Under the pieces are notes generated by a model that searched no databases, was not told where the DNA came from, and saw only the letters and a list, made by a program, of their open reading frames with translations. From DASUCS01 sp041166745 (lineage in GTDB: Bacteria; Actinomycetota; Acidimicrobiia; Acidimicrobiales; JACDCH01), in NCBI GenBank assembly GCA_041166745.1, contig JBEEGH010000013.1, forward strand, positions 203,116-267,115: a stretch of 64,000 bases of DNA. Direction: 5' to 3'. Of the stretch, positions 8,191 to 15,724 are shown in pieces; position 1 is the stretch's first letter; each line of letters begins with the position of its first letter. The position numbers and the translations under genes were made by a program.

Positions 8191-8681
8191 CTTGGGCGCG
8201 CGTCATCAATGCTGTGTGCAGCGCGGAGCGGCGTATCCGTCGAGGGGCTCAGTGCCACGACGGCGGCGTTGTGAGCGTTGATGGGCCGGCCGACCCAACG
8301 TTCTGCGATCGCGCTCCGCCGTGGATGGTCACGGCGGTAGGTGCGAAGGAAGTCATCGGCTTCGCCGAACGGAAGGACTCGGTGCGCGGCTGGAAAACGT
8401 CGACGTCCGACCACGACTGCCGCAGGGGTGCCGGCCGCGAGGTTTCGCAGCCAGTCTGTTTGCCCCCACAGCGCGCCCACGAGGTACTCGCCGGTTCTCG
8501 ATTTGCCGAGGACCTCGAGGACGGTGTGATGCGTGCGACCGCTGTTCCGTCCGGTGTGCGTCAGCCGCATCCAACGGCTGGGTACCGGGACACGAGCGCG
8601 GAAGAAGACGAGCGGGAAGCGGTTCGCTGTGCGTCGGAACCGGCTGGGTCGGCGGGACGGAACTGCGTCGTCGGCCGTCAT
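7929..8681 (-). CDS. F420-type (deazaflavin) nitroreductase family protein with abnormal tail
   Basis: The core (about residues 10-150 from ATG 8681) is a Ddn-like split barrel: RLTHTGRNSGRTHHTVLEV, then GALWGQTDWLRNLAAG and HPRRSAIAERWVG. Such proteins bind F420 or FMN and reduce quinones, nitro compounds or other electron-poor substrates. The family normally ends soon after NAAVVALSP; here the frame runs about 95 residues further, antiparallel through the end of the TetR gene, so the original stop is probably lost. Longer in-frame starts exist up to a TTG at 8834, just below the tandem TGAC/GGTCA operator at 8847-8879. Probably membrane-associated or cytosolic; substrate unknown. Confidence 0.7.
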   Translation of the reverse strand: MTADDAVPSRRPSRFRRTANRFPLVFFRARVPVPSRWMRLTHTGRNSGRTHHTVLEVLGKSRTGEYLVGALWGQTDWLRNLAAGTPAAVVVGRRRFPAAHRVLPFGEADDFLRTYRRDHPRRSAIAERWVGRPINAHNAAVVALSPSTDTPLRAAHSIDDARPSQPVSGALGASSASAAATNARRRRGGTRRAARPSRIARIISAVSLGLAADVCACRAPPRIASNVVSTPARKVRATSDSAARSRSAEM

Positions 8682-8846
8682 GGCGTCGTCGCCCGCCGAT
8701 ATCGAAGCCCGTGGCTCCGGCGGAAGTGGTGGTGGGAAAGGATCATGAACGGCGTTGGTTGCGTCGGAGATGGACAGCGGGTCGGTCGCGACCGCAGACA
8801 CCGCGCGATCTCGCGTCCAACCTTCTGCTGTCAACCCGGCGGCGGT

Positions 8847-8879
8847 TGACTTACGGTCATAATATATGACTGATGGTCA
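8847..8879 (-). promoter_or_regulatory. Tandem TGAC-n4-GGTCA operator, copy A
   Basis: Two TGAC-n4-GGTCA units (8847-8859 and 8867-8879) lie 20 bases apart, separated by the AT-rich TAATATA. The same architecture occurs at 18875, 25909 and 28037. It lies upstream of the minus-strand F420-type gene. Half-sites TGAC/GTCA form a dyad in each unit, as expected for two regulator dimers on one face of the helix. Confidence 0.7.
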
Positions 8880-8992
8880 ATGTCCAGGTGACTGCAGTCA
8901 CGGCGGCTCGTTCGGGGCGAGAACTTCGCGCGCCCGATCGCCACGAGCAAGACCGCCAAGCGGCGTGTCGAGCGTGTCGGGACGTGCAGCCG

Positions 8993-9736
8993 TCAGTACA
9001 CCTTGAACGTCCGGGCGATTGCGAGAGCGTCGTCGTCGCCAGTGGCTTTGACCGCGAGACTCTCCCAAGTGCCACGCTGGGTGATCCAGCGGACGAGTGA
9101 AGGCGCGTCGCTCTCGATGGTCGCCACGACTTGACCGCTGCCGGCGACGAGTGTCCGGGCGGCGACGCCGCTCGCCACGATCTCGACCGCACCCGGCAGC
9201 GTCGCGATCGCCTCGGCGCTGTGCTGCGGGAGGGCCGCTTCGATCCACGTGAGCGCGGGCTCGAGGCGGAGCGCGTCGGACGGCGGCGGCGTGGCCGTCA
9301 GCGGGCCGCGGGGCGCGAACAGGTCCGCGCGGATGTGGGTGTAGTGGTCGAACGCGAACGCGTTCGGGAGCACCGAGATGCGGTAGGTGCCGAAGGCCCC
9401 GAGGTCTAGTTCGAAGTCCTGCTGCTCGAGGTCTGCGGCCATGTCCAGAGCGCGCACGCTGACATCTCGGTAGTCGTCGACCACCTGCTCCGGCGTCCAC
9501 GACCGGCGCGACGCGACAATGATGTCCTGCGCCTCCTCGGTTGGCGCGTCGCCAGTGTCAGGCAGCTGGCTCGGATCGACGACCGTCCACCACAGGCCGC
9601 CCATGTGCGCGACAACGTCCTTGACGGTCCAGCCCTCGCATCCGCTTGGCGCGTTCCATTCGTGGTCTGTCAACCCGGCGCAAAGGTCGAGTAGCTCCTC
9701 ACGGTCGGCTCGCAGCGCGTCAACGGCTCCGCTCAC
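8993..9736 (-). CDS. Maleylpyruvate isomerase N-terminal family protein
   Basis: 247 residues from a GTG start. The DinB-like fold is shown by CEGWTVKDVVAHMGGLWW (His about residue 45) and FAFDHYTHIRADL (HxxH about residues 130-135). The last 80 residues form a small alpha/beta tail as in other members. It ends the minus-strand operon that starts with the epoxide-hydrolase-like gene at 12246, and overlaps the preceding hydrolase gene by 17 bases. Mycothiol-dependent isomerase or transferase chemistry on the hydrolase product is a reasonable inference, but no substrate is evident. Confidence 0.78.
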   Translation of the reverse strand: MSGAVDALRADREELLDLCAGLTDHEWNAPSGCEGWTVKDVVAHMGGLWWTVVDPSQLPDTGDAPTEEAQDIIVASRRSWTPEQVVDDYRDVSVRALDMAADLEQQDFELDLGAFGTYRISVLPNAFAFDHYTHIRADLFAPRGPLTATPPPSDALRLEPALTWIEAALPQHSAEAIATLPGAVEIVASGVAARTLVAGSGQVVATIESDAPSLVRWITQRGTWESLAVKATGDDDALAIARTFKVY

Positions 9737-10625
9737 GGTGGATCTCCTCTCGGTCGGGTTCGGCGGTCTGGTGGACGAACTGAGTGATCAGCCGTGCGAG
9801 CTCGACTGGTTGATCGAGAGACAGCAGCGAGTAGCTGTCGTCGATGATCTCGAGCTGGCCGGCCGGGAGCAGCGACGCGAGCTGTTCGCCGTGTCGCAAG
9901 GGAAAGAGTCGATCCTCGGGAGTCCACACGACAAGCGCCGGCTTGGCAAAGCCCTTGAGACGCTCGGCGGCATCGATCGTGTACTTGCTATCGATGCCAC
10001 GGATCACCTTGCGTACGTCGCGCCGCACACCGGCCGACCTACGGACTGGCCTCCACCAGGCGCGGACAATGTCGGCTCTCAGGGGGCGCTTTGTCAACCA
10101 TCCGAGTGTGATTGGAAGCCGCCACAACGGGCGGACCCGCATCACTTCGCCGGTAGCTCGCATCCCTCCCGGTAGACGGGCCATGAGCCGAAGGAGTCGG
10201 AACACCGTCGGAGGCGCGAAGTTGTCGAACGCGTCACACGGCGCCAGCACCAGACGCTTCACTCGATCGGCATGGTTGACGGCTACGAGCTGAGCGATGG
10301 CGCCGCCCGTGTCGCCTCCGACGAGTGTTACGGCCCCGAGCCCGAGCGCGTCGCACGCCTCGTCGACGATTCGAGCGAGCCCGGGAGGACTTAGGTCGGC
10401 GTCGCGAGCCATCGCGATCTCGTGTGACCCGAGCGGGAGCTCGAGTGCGATGCAGCGGTACTCAGCCGACATCACGTCGATGACCGGACCCCACATCGTC
10501 GATGACGTGAACAACGCGTGGAGGAATACCAGCGGCTCTCCGCACCCGCGTTCGTTGTAGCGAATGCGCCCGGCAGACGTCGCGACCTCTGACGAGCGAT
10601 CCGAAGTCGCTGGAAACGGGTTCAT
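9720..10625 (-). CDS. Alpha/beta hydrolase with Asp nucleophile position
   Basis: 301 residues from ATG 10625. Alpha/beta-hydrolase fold with the oxyanion region PLVFLHALFTS and a nucleophile elbow GGDTGG, so the nucleophile is Asp, as in haloalkane dehalogenases and epoxide hydrolases rather than Ser esterases. The acid is probably in VVWTPEDRLFP. The expected C-terminal His is replaced around DDSYSLLSLDQP (the usual position before the Ser/Leu stretch), so catalysis may be altered. It lies between a monooxygenase-like gene (3-base spacing) and an MDMPI gene in one operon with a second Asp-type hydrolase, suggesting sequential attack on an epoxide or halogenated compound. Confidence 0.8.
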   Translation of the reverse strand: MNPFPATSDRSSEVATSAGRIRYNERGCGEPLVFLHALFTSSTMWGPVIDVMSAEYRCIALELPLGSHEIAMARDADLSPPGLARIVDEACDALGLGAVTLVGGDTGGAIAQLVAVNHADRVKRLVLAPCDAFDNFAPPTVFRLLRLMARLPGGMRATGEVMRVRPLWRLPITLGWLTKRPLRADIVRAWWRPVRRSAGVRRDVRKVIRGIDSKYTIDAAERLKGFAKPALVVWTPEDRLFPLRHGEQLASLLPAGQLEIIDDSYSLLSLDQPVELARLITQFVHQTAEPDREEIHRERSR

Positions 10626-10627
10626 GA

Positions 10628-11341
10628 TCAGTTGGTCCTCTCGGGATGCGGCTCGGCGGCGGTGAACGCGGTGTCCGTGAGCGGGTTGCGCCCGACGAGG
10701 TGGCCTGAGACGGCGTACGGCCGGAACCGTATAAACGAAGAGCTCTTGTGGAACGGTCGTTGCCGATCCGCCCTGATCGCTTGGGGATGACTGCCATCGT
10801 CGCGGCCGTACGCGTACTGCGAAAGCGCCGTGACGGAAGCCCACAGCGAGACTGTGGCCACAAACGGCGGGCGGGCGAGCGCGGTCCCCCAGATCATGCC
10901 GGGCGCCGCCATCGCTGCCGTCTCAGCAGGCTTGCTGGTGCGGAGGAATGAGCGAACACGGGAAGGCCTCGTTCTCGCGAGTGTGAGCACAACGGCCGGG
11001 CCGGTGTACTCGGTCGAGCGGCTGGCGCTGACGTCGCGTGGGAGTCCGGGCCAGGTCCCGAAGGCGCGCAGCGGCTCAAGCCTCGCGGTCCAACCGGCCG
11101 ACAATTGGCGCCCTAGGCGATGCTCCTGCTCGAACTCCTCGAGTGCCTCGTCGGCCTCCCAGAAGGCGATCATCCCGACGCGGCGCAAGCTCGGAGCGAG
11201 AGACCCGGAGTCTCGCAGCGGCGCGGCGAGACCGATGTCTGCGTGGCGGAGGCCGCGGATCTTCGATGGCGTTCGGAGGACCGCGCGGATCGTTCCAGCC
11301 AGAGTCAGGTCACTGACATGAACAGACGCGACGACCGTCAC
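10628..11341 (-). CDS. Spheroidene-monooxygenase-like / DUF3291-like protein
   Basis: 237 residues. The C-terminal half has the pattern VATVSLWASVTALSQYAYG followed by a short spacer, HPQAIRADRQ, and an aromatic/basic segment, as in CrtA-like putative monooxygenases of actinobacteria. The N-terminal half has MIAFWEADEALEEFEQEH, resembling a ferredoxin-like ABM half. These are assigned as oxygenases by family, without a clear cofactor motif. Its start overlaps the upstream hydrolase stop (ATGA, 11338-11341). An oxygenase placed between two epoxide-hydrolase-type enzymes fits an oxidise-then-hydrolyse pathway. Confidence 0.62.
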   Translation of the reverse strand: MTVVASVHVSDLTLAGTIRAVLRTPSKIRGLRHADIGLAAPLRDSGSLAPSLRRVGMIAFWEADEALEEFEQEHRLGRQLSAGWTARLEPLRAFGTWPGLPRDVSASRSTEYTGPAVVLTLARTRPSRVRSFLRTSKPAETAAMAAPGMIWGTALARPPFVATVSLWASVTALSQYAYGRDDGSHPQAIRADRQRPFHKSSSFIRFRPYAVSGHLVGRNPLTDTAFTAAEPHPERTN

Positions 11342-12246
11342 GAGTCGCCCCGCCGGGTCACTTCTTCCTCCGAGGTCAGGAACGCAGTGAGGTGCTCGAG
11401 CAGCCGGTCGGGCGCCTCGTCCGGGATGAAGTGGCCGACGCCGGGCATGATCTCGAAGCGGTAGTCGTCGGCGTACTTCCCGCCGGTGTCGGGCATTCCG
11501 ATGAAGAGCGGGTCGTGTTCACCGTTGATGTGCAGGGTCGGCACGGTCAGGCGGACCTTGCGGTAGTGGAAGAAGTAGTGGGGGATCGCGCGGAAGACGA
11601 CGTGCCGGTAGTACTTCGCCGTCGCGTTGATCGAGGCTTTGGTCCGCACGGACGCTGCGTATTCCGCGACCTCGTCCGGCGTGAACGCCCCGGCATGCCG
11701 CCACGTTCGTAGCGCCCACTCCGGTAGTCGCGAGCGGGAGGTGGCGATGCGGCCGGCCACGGCGAGCAGGTAGATGTGTCGGAACCGGAGCAGCAGGGGG
11801 ACTCGGAGACCGTCTCTTGTCCAGAGGTGGATGCCTCCGAGGCCGACGAACTTGGTGAATCTCTCCGGGTATCGAGAGCAGGCCACGAAGCCGATGACAT
11901 TGCCCCAGTCATGGCCCACCAGCGCCATCCGTTCGACGCCGAGCGCGTCGGCGAGTGCAACGACGTCGTCGGCGAGGGAATCGAGGTCGTAGCCGGTCCT
12001 CGTGCCCTCTGACCAGCCCAGCCCCCGGATGTCGGGACAGATCACGCGGTGATGACGCGCGAGTTCCGGAAGCACATGCCGCCACGACCACCAGTGCTGC
12101 GGCCAGCCGTGCAGCAACACGACGGCTTCACCCTCGCCAGCCTCTGCGACGTGCACTCGGATGCCGCGAACGGTGACGAAGTGGTGGGTGACGCCTTCCA
12201 CCTCGGGCATCGGCCTGTCGACGGAGGCACGCGGTTGGGTTTCCAT
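11338..12246 (-). CDS. Epoxide hydrolase / haloalkane dehalogenase family protein
   Basis: 302 residues, alpha/beta hydrolase. HGWPQHWWSW carries the oxyanion hole, the nucleophile elbow is GHDWGN (Asp nucleophile, about residue 105), the acid is in HINGEHDPLF, and the His is in PGVGHFIPDEAP. The PxxWxxW-like cap entry fits epoxide hydrolases. It is the first gene of a four-gene minus-strand operon. The perfect 18-bp palindrome at 12257-12274 is 11 bases upstream of its ATG, and the TetR gene at 12311 is divergent, so repression by that protein is likely. Cytosolic; natural substrate unknown. Confidence 0.88.
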   Translation of the reverse strand: METQPRASVDRPMPEVEGVTHHFVTVRGIRVHVAEAGEGEAVVLLHGWPQHWWSWRHVLPELARHHRVICPDIRGLGWSEGTRTGYDLDSLADDVVALADALGVERMALVGHDWGNVIGFVACSRYPERFTKFVGLGGIHLWTRDGLRVPLLLRFRHIYLLAVAGRIATSRSRLPEWALRTWRHAGAFTPDEVAEYAASVRTKASINATAKYYRHVVFRAIPHYFFHYRKVRLTVPTLHINGEHDPLFIGMPDTGGKYADDYRFEIMPGVGHFIPDEAPDRLLEHLTAFLTSEEEVTRRGDS

Positions 12247-12256
12247 CCCAGTAAGT

Positions 12257-12274
12257 ATAGCGAGCGCTCGCTAT
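12257..12274. promoter_or_regulatory. Perfect 18-bp palindrome ATAGCGAGCGCTCGCTAT, TetR operator
   Basis: This perfect dyad lies between the divergent epoxide-hydrolase operon (ATG 12246) and the TetR gene (GTG 12311). Its placement would allow one repressor to control both promoters. Size and symmetry match typical TetR operators. Confidence 0.7.
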
Positions 12275-12310
12275 TCTTTTCCAGATGAGTCTCGCTCGAG
12301 CGTCAGGATC

Positions 12311-12886
12311 GTGACCACCCGCCCGATCACTCCCCGTCGGGCCGCGACGCGGAGCCGGCTTGTCCAGGCAACGATCGAAGTCGTCGCGCTGCGAGGATTT
12401 CACGACGCGTCTGTCGATGAGATCGCGGGGCACGCCGGTCTTTCGATCGGTGCGCTCTACTCGAACTTCGAAAGCAAGGACATGCTGTTCCTCGCCGCGT
12501 TCGAGGAGCACGTCGCATGGTTCGCTCAACGAGTGCACGGCGCGGCCGACGTCGACGACCCGGCTGAGGGCATCGCCTCGTGGCTGGAGTTCCGCGGTGA
12601 GGACGCGGAGCAATTCCTCCTCTTCATCGACTTCTGGGCGTATGCCGTCCGCCAGCCGGAGCTTCGGCGCCGCCTCGGCGCGCAGATGGGGGAGCTGCGA
12701 GGCGCGATGGCGCGGGCAATCGAGGCGCGGGCCGCCGCTCGCGGTGACGAGCTCCCGATCCCCGCCGAGCTTCTCGCCCTCATCGTTACCGCCCTCGGTC
12801 GGGGCTTGGCCATAGAACAGATCACGGACGACAAAGCCGTGCCTGCGCGCGAGCTAAGCGGCTTGCTCGCAACGCTGTTTGGCTAG
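12311..12886 (+). CDS. TetR/AcrR family regulator
   Basis: 191 residues from GTG 12311; longer frames run into the operator. The HTH is DASVDEIAGHAGLSIGALYS followed by NFESKDMLF. The C-terminal domain resembles TetR_C groups with ALGRGLAIEQITD near the end. It is divergent from the epoxide-hydrolase operon across the palindrome ATAGCGAGCGCTCGCTAT, so it most likely represses that operon and itself until a pathway ligand binds. Confidence 0.9.
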   Translation: MTTRPITPRRAATRSRLVQATIEVVALRGFHDASVDEIAGHAGLSIGALYSNFESKDMLFLAAFEEHVAWFAQRVHGAADVDDPAEGIASWLEFRGEDAEQFLLFIDFWAYAVRQPELRRRLGAQMGELRGAMARAIEARAAARGDELPIPAELLALIVTALGRGLAIEQITDDKAVPARELSGLLATLFG

Positions 12887-13069
12887 TGGCCGCAGAGAGT
12901 TCGGCTCCAAGTGCGGGACACGCGTATCGAGTGCCCCGTCGAGCGCCTCGGCCTTGATTGAGTGACCGAGTAGTAAGCCGGCCCCGGCGCGGTAGGGCGC
13001 AAACCTTGAAGTACGTGACTCTGGTCCTCTGGACTTGCGTCGTGATGTGCGAGCGATGTCGATCTAGTC

Positions 13070-13747
13070 TCATCGGCGCCTCTTGGTCGGCGATCGGGCG
13101 GGTGTCGTCGATCTCGCTCGAAGCTTTTTCTCGCGTGGAGCCTCGGCAGGCTTGTAGATGCCGCGCCGGAAGAGCGCGGTCGATGCGTCTCGCCACCGCT
13201 CCAAGCCGTCGGCGGAGAAGAACGACTCCGGCAAGTGCCGGCTGAGGGCTGCTTCGAACAGGATCGTGCCGAGGTTGTACGAGACGATTTGAAGCGCAGC
13301 CCAGAGCACGTCCGCGTCGTCGTGCAGTAGCCCATCATTGGCTGCCTGCTGCCACTGTTCGTGTGCAACCGCGACGAACGCGTCGAACAGTGCGAGCGCA
13401 GTCGCGTCGTTGTCGACGACCGCCCGCGCGACATAGAGCAGGGCGGTGGGATGCTCCCGGAACAGGGCGGTGATCCGGACACCGGCCAGCTCGGCGCGCT
13501 CGATGGCCGACTCCGTCGGGGGAAGATCGCTGAACGCCGAGATCACCGTTGAGCCGACGTAGTCGTTGACGGCGTCCTGCAGAGCGGCCTTGTTCGCGAA
13601 GTAGTGCTGCACCAGGCCAGCGGAGACGCCGGCCGCCTGTGCCACGTCGCGGATGGACGTTGCCGCGAAACCGTCGCGGGCAAACAGTTCGAGCGCGGCG
13701 TTGCGGATACGTGCGTACGCGGTGAGGTCTGACGGCCGGACTGCCAT
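13070..13747 (-). CDS. TetR/AcrR family regulator
   Basis: 225 residues. The HTH is TSIRDVAQAAGVSAGLVQHY, followed by FANKAALQDAVND. The C-terminus ends in a basic tail (EKKLRARSTTPARSPTKRRR). The 18-bp palindrome ACAATACATTTGTATTGT is 14 bases upstream of its ATG, and a near-identical site lies at 15093-15110 upstream of the carotenoid-oxygenase remnant and the monooxygenase-PPOX fusion. It therefore probably autoregulates and controls that operon. Confidence 0.9.
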   Translation of the reverse strand: MAVRPSDLTAYARIRNAALELFARDGFAATSIRDVAQAAGVSAGLVQHYFANKAALQDAVNDYVGSTVISAFSDLPPTESAIERAELAGVRITALFREHPTALLYVARAVVDNDATALALFDAFVAVAHEQWQQAANDGLLHDDADVLWAALQIVSYNLGTILFEAALSRHLPESFFSADGLERWRDASTALFRRGIYKPAEAPREKKLRARSTTPARSPTKRRR

Positions 13748-13760
13748 AGGCCGGCAGCCT

Positions 13761-13778
13761 ACAATACATTTGTATTGT
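13761..13778. promoter_or_regulatory. 18-bp palindrome ACAATACATTTGTATTGT, TetR operator
   Basis: Arms ACAATACA/TGTATTGT are perfect with a TT centre. It lies directly upstream of the TetR gene 13070-13747. The matching site at 15093-15110 differs only by a compensated A/T to G/C change in both arms, strong evidence that one protein reads both. Confidence 0.75.
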
Positions 13779-13812
13779 GGCGTCTCGTAGTCGCGCGTGC
13801 AGTTCCATTTCC

Positions 13813-14733
13813 TTATCCAACGATGGTCCCGGATGCGGGTGTCACCGGAACGACCTCCACGTACACCGCGGGGACGCCGATGCGGTCGTAAGTCCGCTCG
13901 AGCATCTTCAGCGGTGTGGGCCAGTTCGATTCAAGTATCTCGTAGGCGCGCTGGCTCTCGGTTGCCGGTAGTACTCGCGCCGTGGCCTGGATGAGCGGGC
14001 CGGTCGGCTTGCCGCGCATGTTGCAGGGGCCGACCAGCACACGAGGGTTGTTGGTCAGACGTTTGATCTTCGCAACGTGGGGCTCGCACCGGAAGTACAC
14101 CTTGCCGTCGGGGGACAGTCCGATGTTCACCGGTGACGGGACTGGTTCTCCCGAGCGCTTGAACGTGACGATGAGGCCCTGGCGCGTGTTGCGGCAACCA
14201 CTCAGGTCGCCGACGAGCCCTTCGCTTCGCGCCGTTTCGAACGCCGTTCGATGACGCATGCGGTCGTACAGCTTGTATTGCAGCGCCATGAAGCGGCTGG
14301 GAAGCGGCAGCCTGCGCTTGTGGTTCGACTCCGATGCTTTGGATGTGTTGCTCCTCGGCGCGAGCCGTTGCTTCGCTTCCTTCCATGCGACCCGCAGTTC
14401 GAATCGGTCGGTTTCCCACTGTCGACCGCGGGCGGACATGCGGTCGCGGTAGGGAGCGTGGATGGCGAGGTGCAGTGGCGAATGGACGAAGTCGTGCAGG
14501 TTCTCTTTCGTCTCCCACATCGACACCGTCCAGCTCACCTTGCGGATCGGTTGCAGGCCGAGCTTCACACCCACGGACCCTTCGAACTGCGACCATCCGC
14601 TGCGTAGGAGATGACCGCGGAGCACGATGCCGGGGATATCTCGGTACCGCTCGATCTCGGTGCGCGTCGCGCTCACTACCCCCGGTCCGTGATGGTCGGG
14701 GATGGCTCCTGGCTTCCACGGCAGCGTTATCAC
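13813..14733 (-). CDS. Fusion: DUF3291-like monooxygenase domain plus PPOX F420-type domain
   Basis: 306 residues. Residues 1-140 resemble a ferredoxin-like monooxygenase (VSWTVSMWETKENLHDFVHS, HLAIHAPYRDRM). Residues 160-306 form a PPOX-class split barrel (GLIVTFKRSGEPVPSPVNIG, then KVYFRCEPHVAKIKRLTNNP, VLVGPCNMRGKPTGPLIQAT), the same arrangement as the stand-alone PPOX protein at 15721-16194. That family binds F420 or FMN. The fusion could couple cofactor reduction to oxygenation, though this is inference. The GTG start overlaps the stop of the carotenoid-oxygenase remnant (GTGA). The operator at 15093-15110 suggests TetR control. No frameshift or stop is seen at the domain junction. Confidence 0.75.
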   Translation of the reverse strand: MITLPWKPGAIPDHHGPGVVSATRTEIERYRDIPGIVLRGHLLRSGWSQFEGSVGVKLGLQPIRKVSWTVSMWETKENLHDFVHSPLHLAIHAPYRDRMSARGRQWETDRFELRVAWKEAKQRLAPRSNTSKASESNHKRRLPLPSRFMALQYKLYDRMRHRTAFETARSEGLVGDLSGCRNTRQGLIVTFKRSGEPVPSPVNIGLSPDGKVYFRCEPHVAKIKRLTNNPRVLVGPCNMRGKPTGPLIQATARVLPATESQRAYEILESNWPTPLKMLERTYDRIGVPAVYVEVVPVTPASGTIVG

Positions 14734-15020
14734 TGGTCGGTCTCTCGTTCAGCGTCCGGCATCCAGCTGCCGTGGAAACCGAACGCCGCCCGTTGCGGTT
14801 GGCGGATCGTCGCGATTGGTTGGCTGGCAAAGTCTTGGGCGTCGACGATCACCACGTCGCTGGTATCGCACGGGGACACTGGGCCCGCGGGGTTGGCTTC
14901 GTTGGGAACTAAACGGCCGTCAAGCTTGGGAGGGATCGAACCGGTCGCGCCTACCGCGTTGGAAGTGACTTGCTGGACCGGCGCGAGGTTCCCGGACAAG
15001 TAGGGGCTGACATGAGTCAT
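14730..15020 (-). pseudogene. Carotenoid cleavage oxygenase, internally deleted
   Basis: The 96-codon frame joins two ends of a carotenoid oxygenase. Residues 1-47 match the N-terminus (SPYLSGNLAPVQQVTSNAV, IPPKLDGRLVPNEANPAGPV). Residues 52-96 match the C-terminal end (VVIVDAQDFASQPIATI, then AFGFHGSWMPD with the last iron-ligand His). About 350-400 central residues of a normal enzyme, holding the other three His ligands, are missing, yet the reading frame is kept. It cannot be catalytic. It is still first in the operon behind the palindrome at 15093-15110 and overlaps the next gene by GTGA, so it may be translated. Confidence 0.75.
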
Positions 15021-15092
15021 CGGTGGCGCTCTCGGTCGGTGGCTGGCGGTGTGTAGTCAGAGCGGGCGCTTCGCCCTACGGTTGTATGTTTT

Positions 15093-15110
15093 ACAATACG
15101 TTCGTATTGT
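15093..15110. promoter_or_regulatory. 18-bp palindrome ACAATACGTTCGTATTGT, second TetR site
   Basis: Perfect arms ACAATACG/CGTATTGT around TT. It is 73 bases upstream of the carotenoid-oxygenase remnant start and matches the site in front of the TetR gene at 13747, linking that regulator to this operon. Confidence 0.72.
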
Positions 15111-15262
15111 CGTCAAAATCGCCGCGGCCCACCTCTGAGCGTCTCCGTCCCGACGCCGCAGCTCGGTTCAAAGCACTGGGCATCGCCCTGGCCTCTCCCA
15201 TTCGTCTGGCGCTTCGCCTCGCGCCGACGTCGCGGGGCTGCGCAGGTCGTAGCTCGCCGACC

Positions 15263-15724
15263 TCATCGTCGTTCGCAGATGACAACTGGGATCTCGCGGT
15301 CGGTCTTGGCCTGATACTCGGCGTAACCCTCATAGGCGCGGACAACCTGCGGCCAGAGTTCGAGGCGCTCCGCGGGCGACGCAGGTCGGGCCCGGTACGG
15401 CATCGTCGCGCCGTCCATCGTGATTTCCACGTCCGGTTGTGCCTGCAGGTTTTTGAACCACTGGGGATGACGGTCGTCGCCGGCCTTGGAGGCCACAACG
15501 ATCACGCGACGCGCGTCGTGGATGGGGGCGGTCAGGACGACGGTGCGACGGTTGCCGGACTTCCGACCGATTGTGTGCAACTGGACCGTCGCCATGCCCT
15601 TAAATCTCGATCCGACGCGCCCACCTGAGGCCTTGAGCAAGCCGCGGTGAGACCAGCTCATCGCTTTGGCGACGAGGTCGACGATGGCGTCCTTGCGGCG
15701 GCTAAGTAACGGCTTGGGTTTCAT
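15263..15724 (-). CDS. F420-type nitroreductase family protein (Ddn-like)
   Basis: 153 residues. It shows the Ddn-family core: VQLHTIGRKSGNRRTVVLTA, VVASKAGDDRHPQWFKNLQA, VEITMDGATMPYRARPAS and YEGYAEYQAKTDREIPVVIC. Members use F420H2 to reduce quinones, nitro-aromatics or other acceptors at the membrane face. The ATG at 15724 overlaps the stop of the PPOX gene upstream (ATGA), so the two split-barrel proteins are co-translated. Full normal length, no defect seen. Physiological substrate unknown. Confidence 0.88.
   Translation of the reverse strand: MKPKPLLSRRKDAIVDLVAKAMSWSHRGLLKASGGRVGSRFKGMATVQLHTIGRKSGNRRTVVLTAPIHDARRVIVVASKAGDDRHPQWFKNLQAQPDVEITMDGATMPYRARPASPAERLELWPQVVRAYEGYAEYQAKTDREIPVVICERR

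Noticed and set aside
15023..15262. Plus-strand start of an ArsR-like protein (DAAARFKALGIALASPIRLA) after the palindrome at 15093
   Set aside because: The resemblance is about 20 residues only, and the frame then runs antisense to the Ddn-like gene. Not enough to call a gene or pseudogene.
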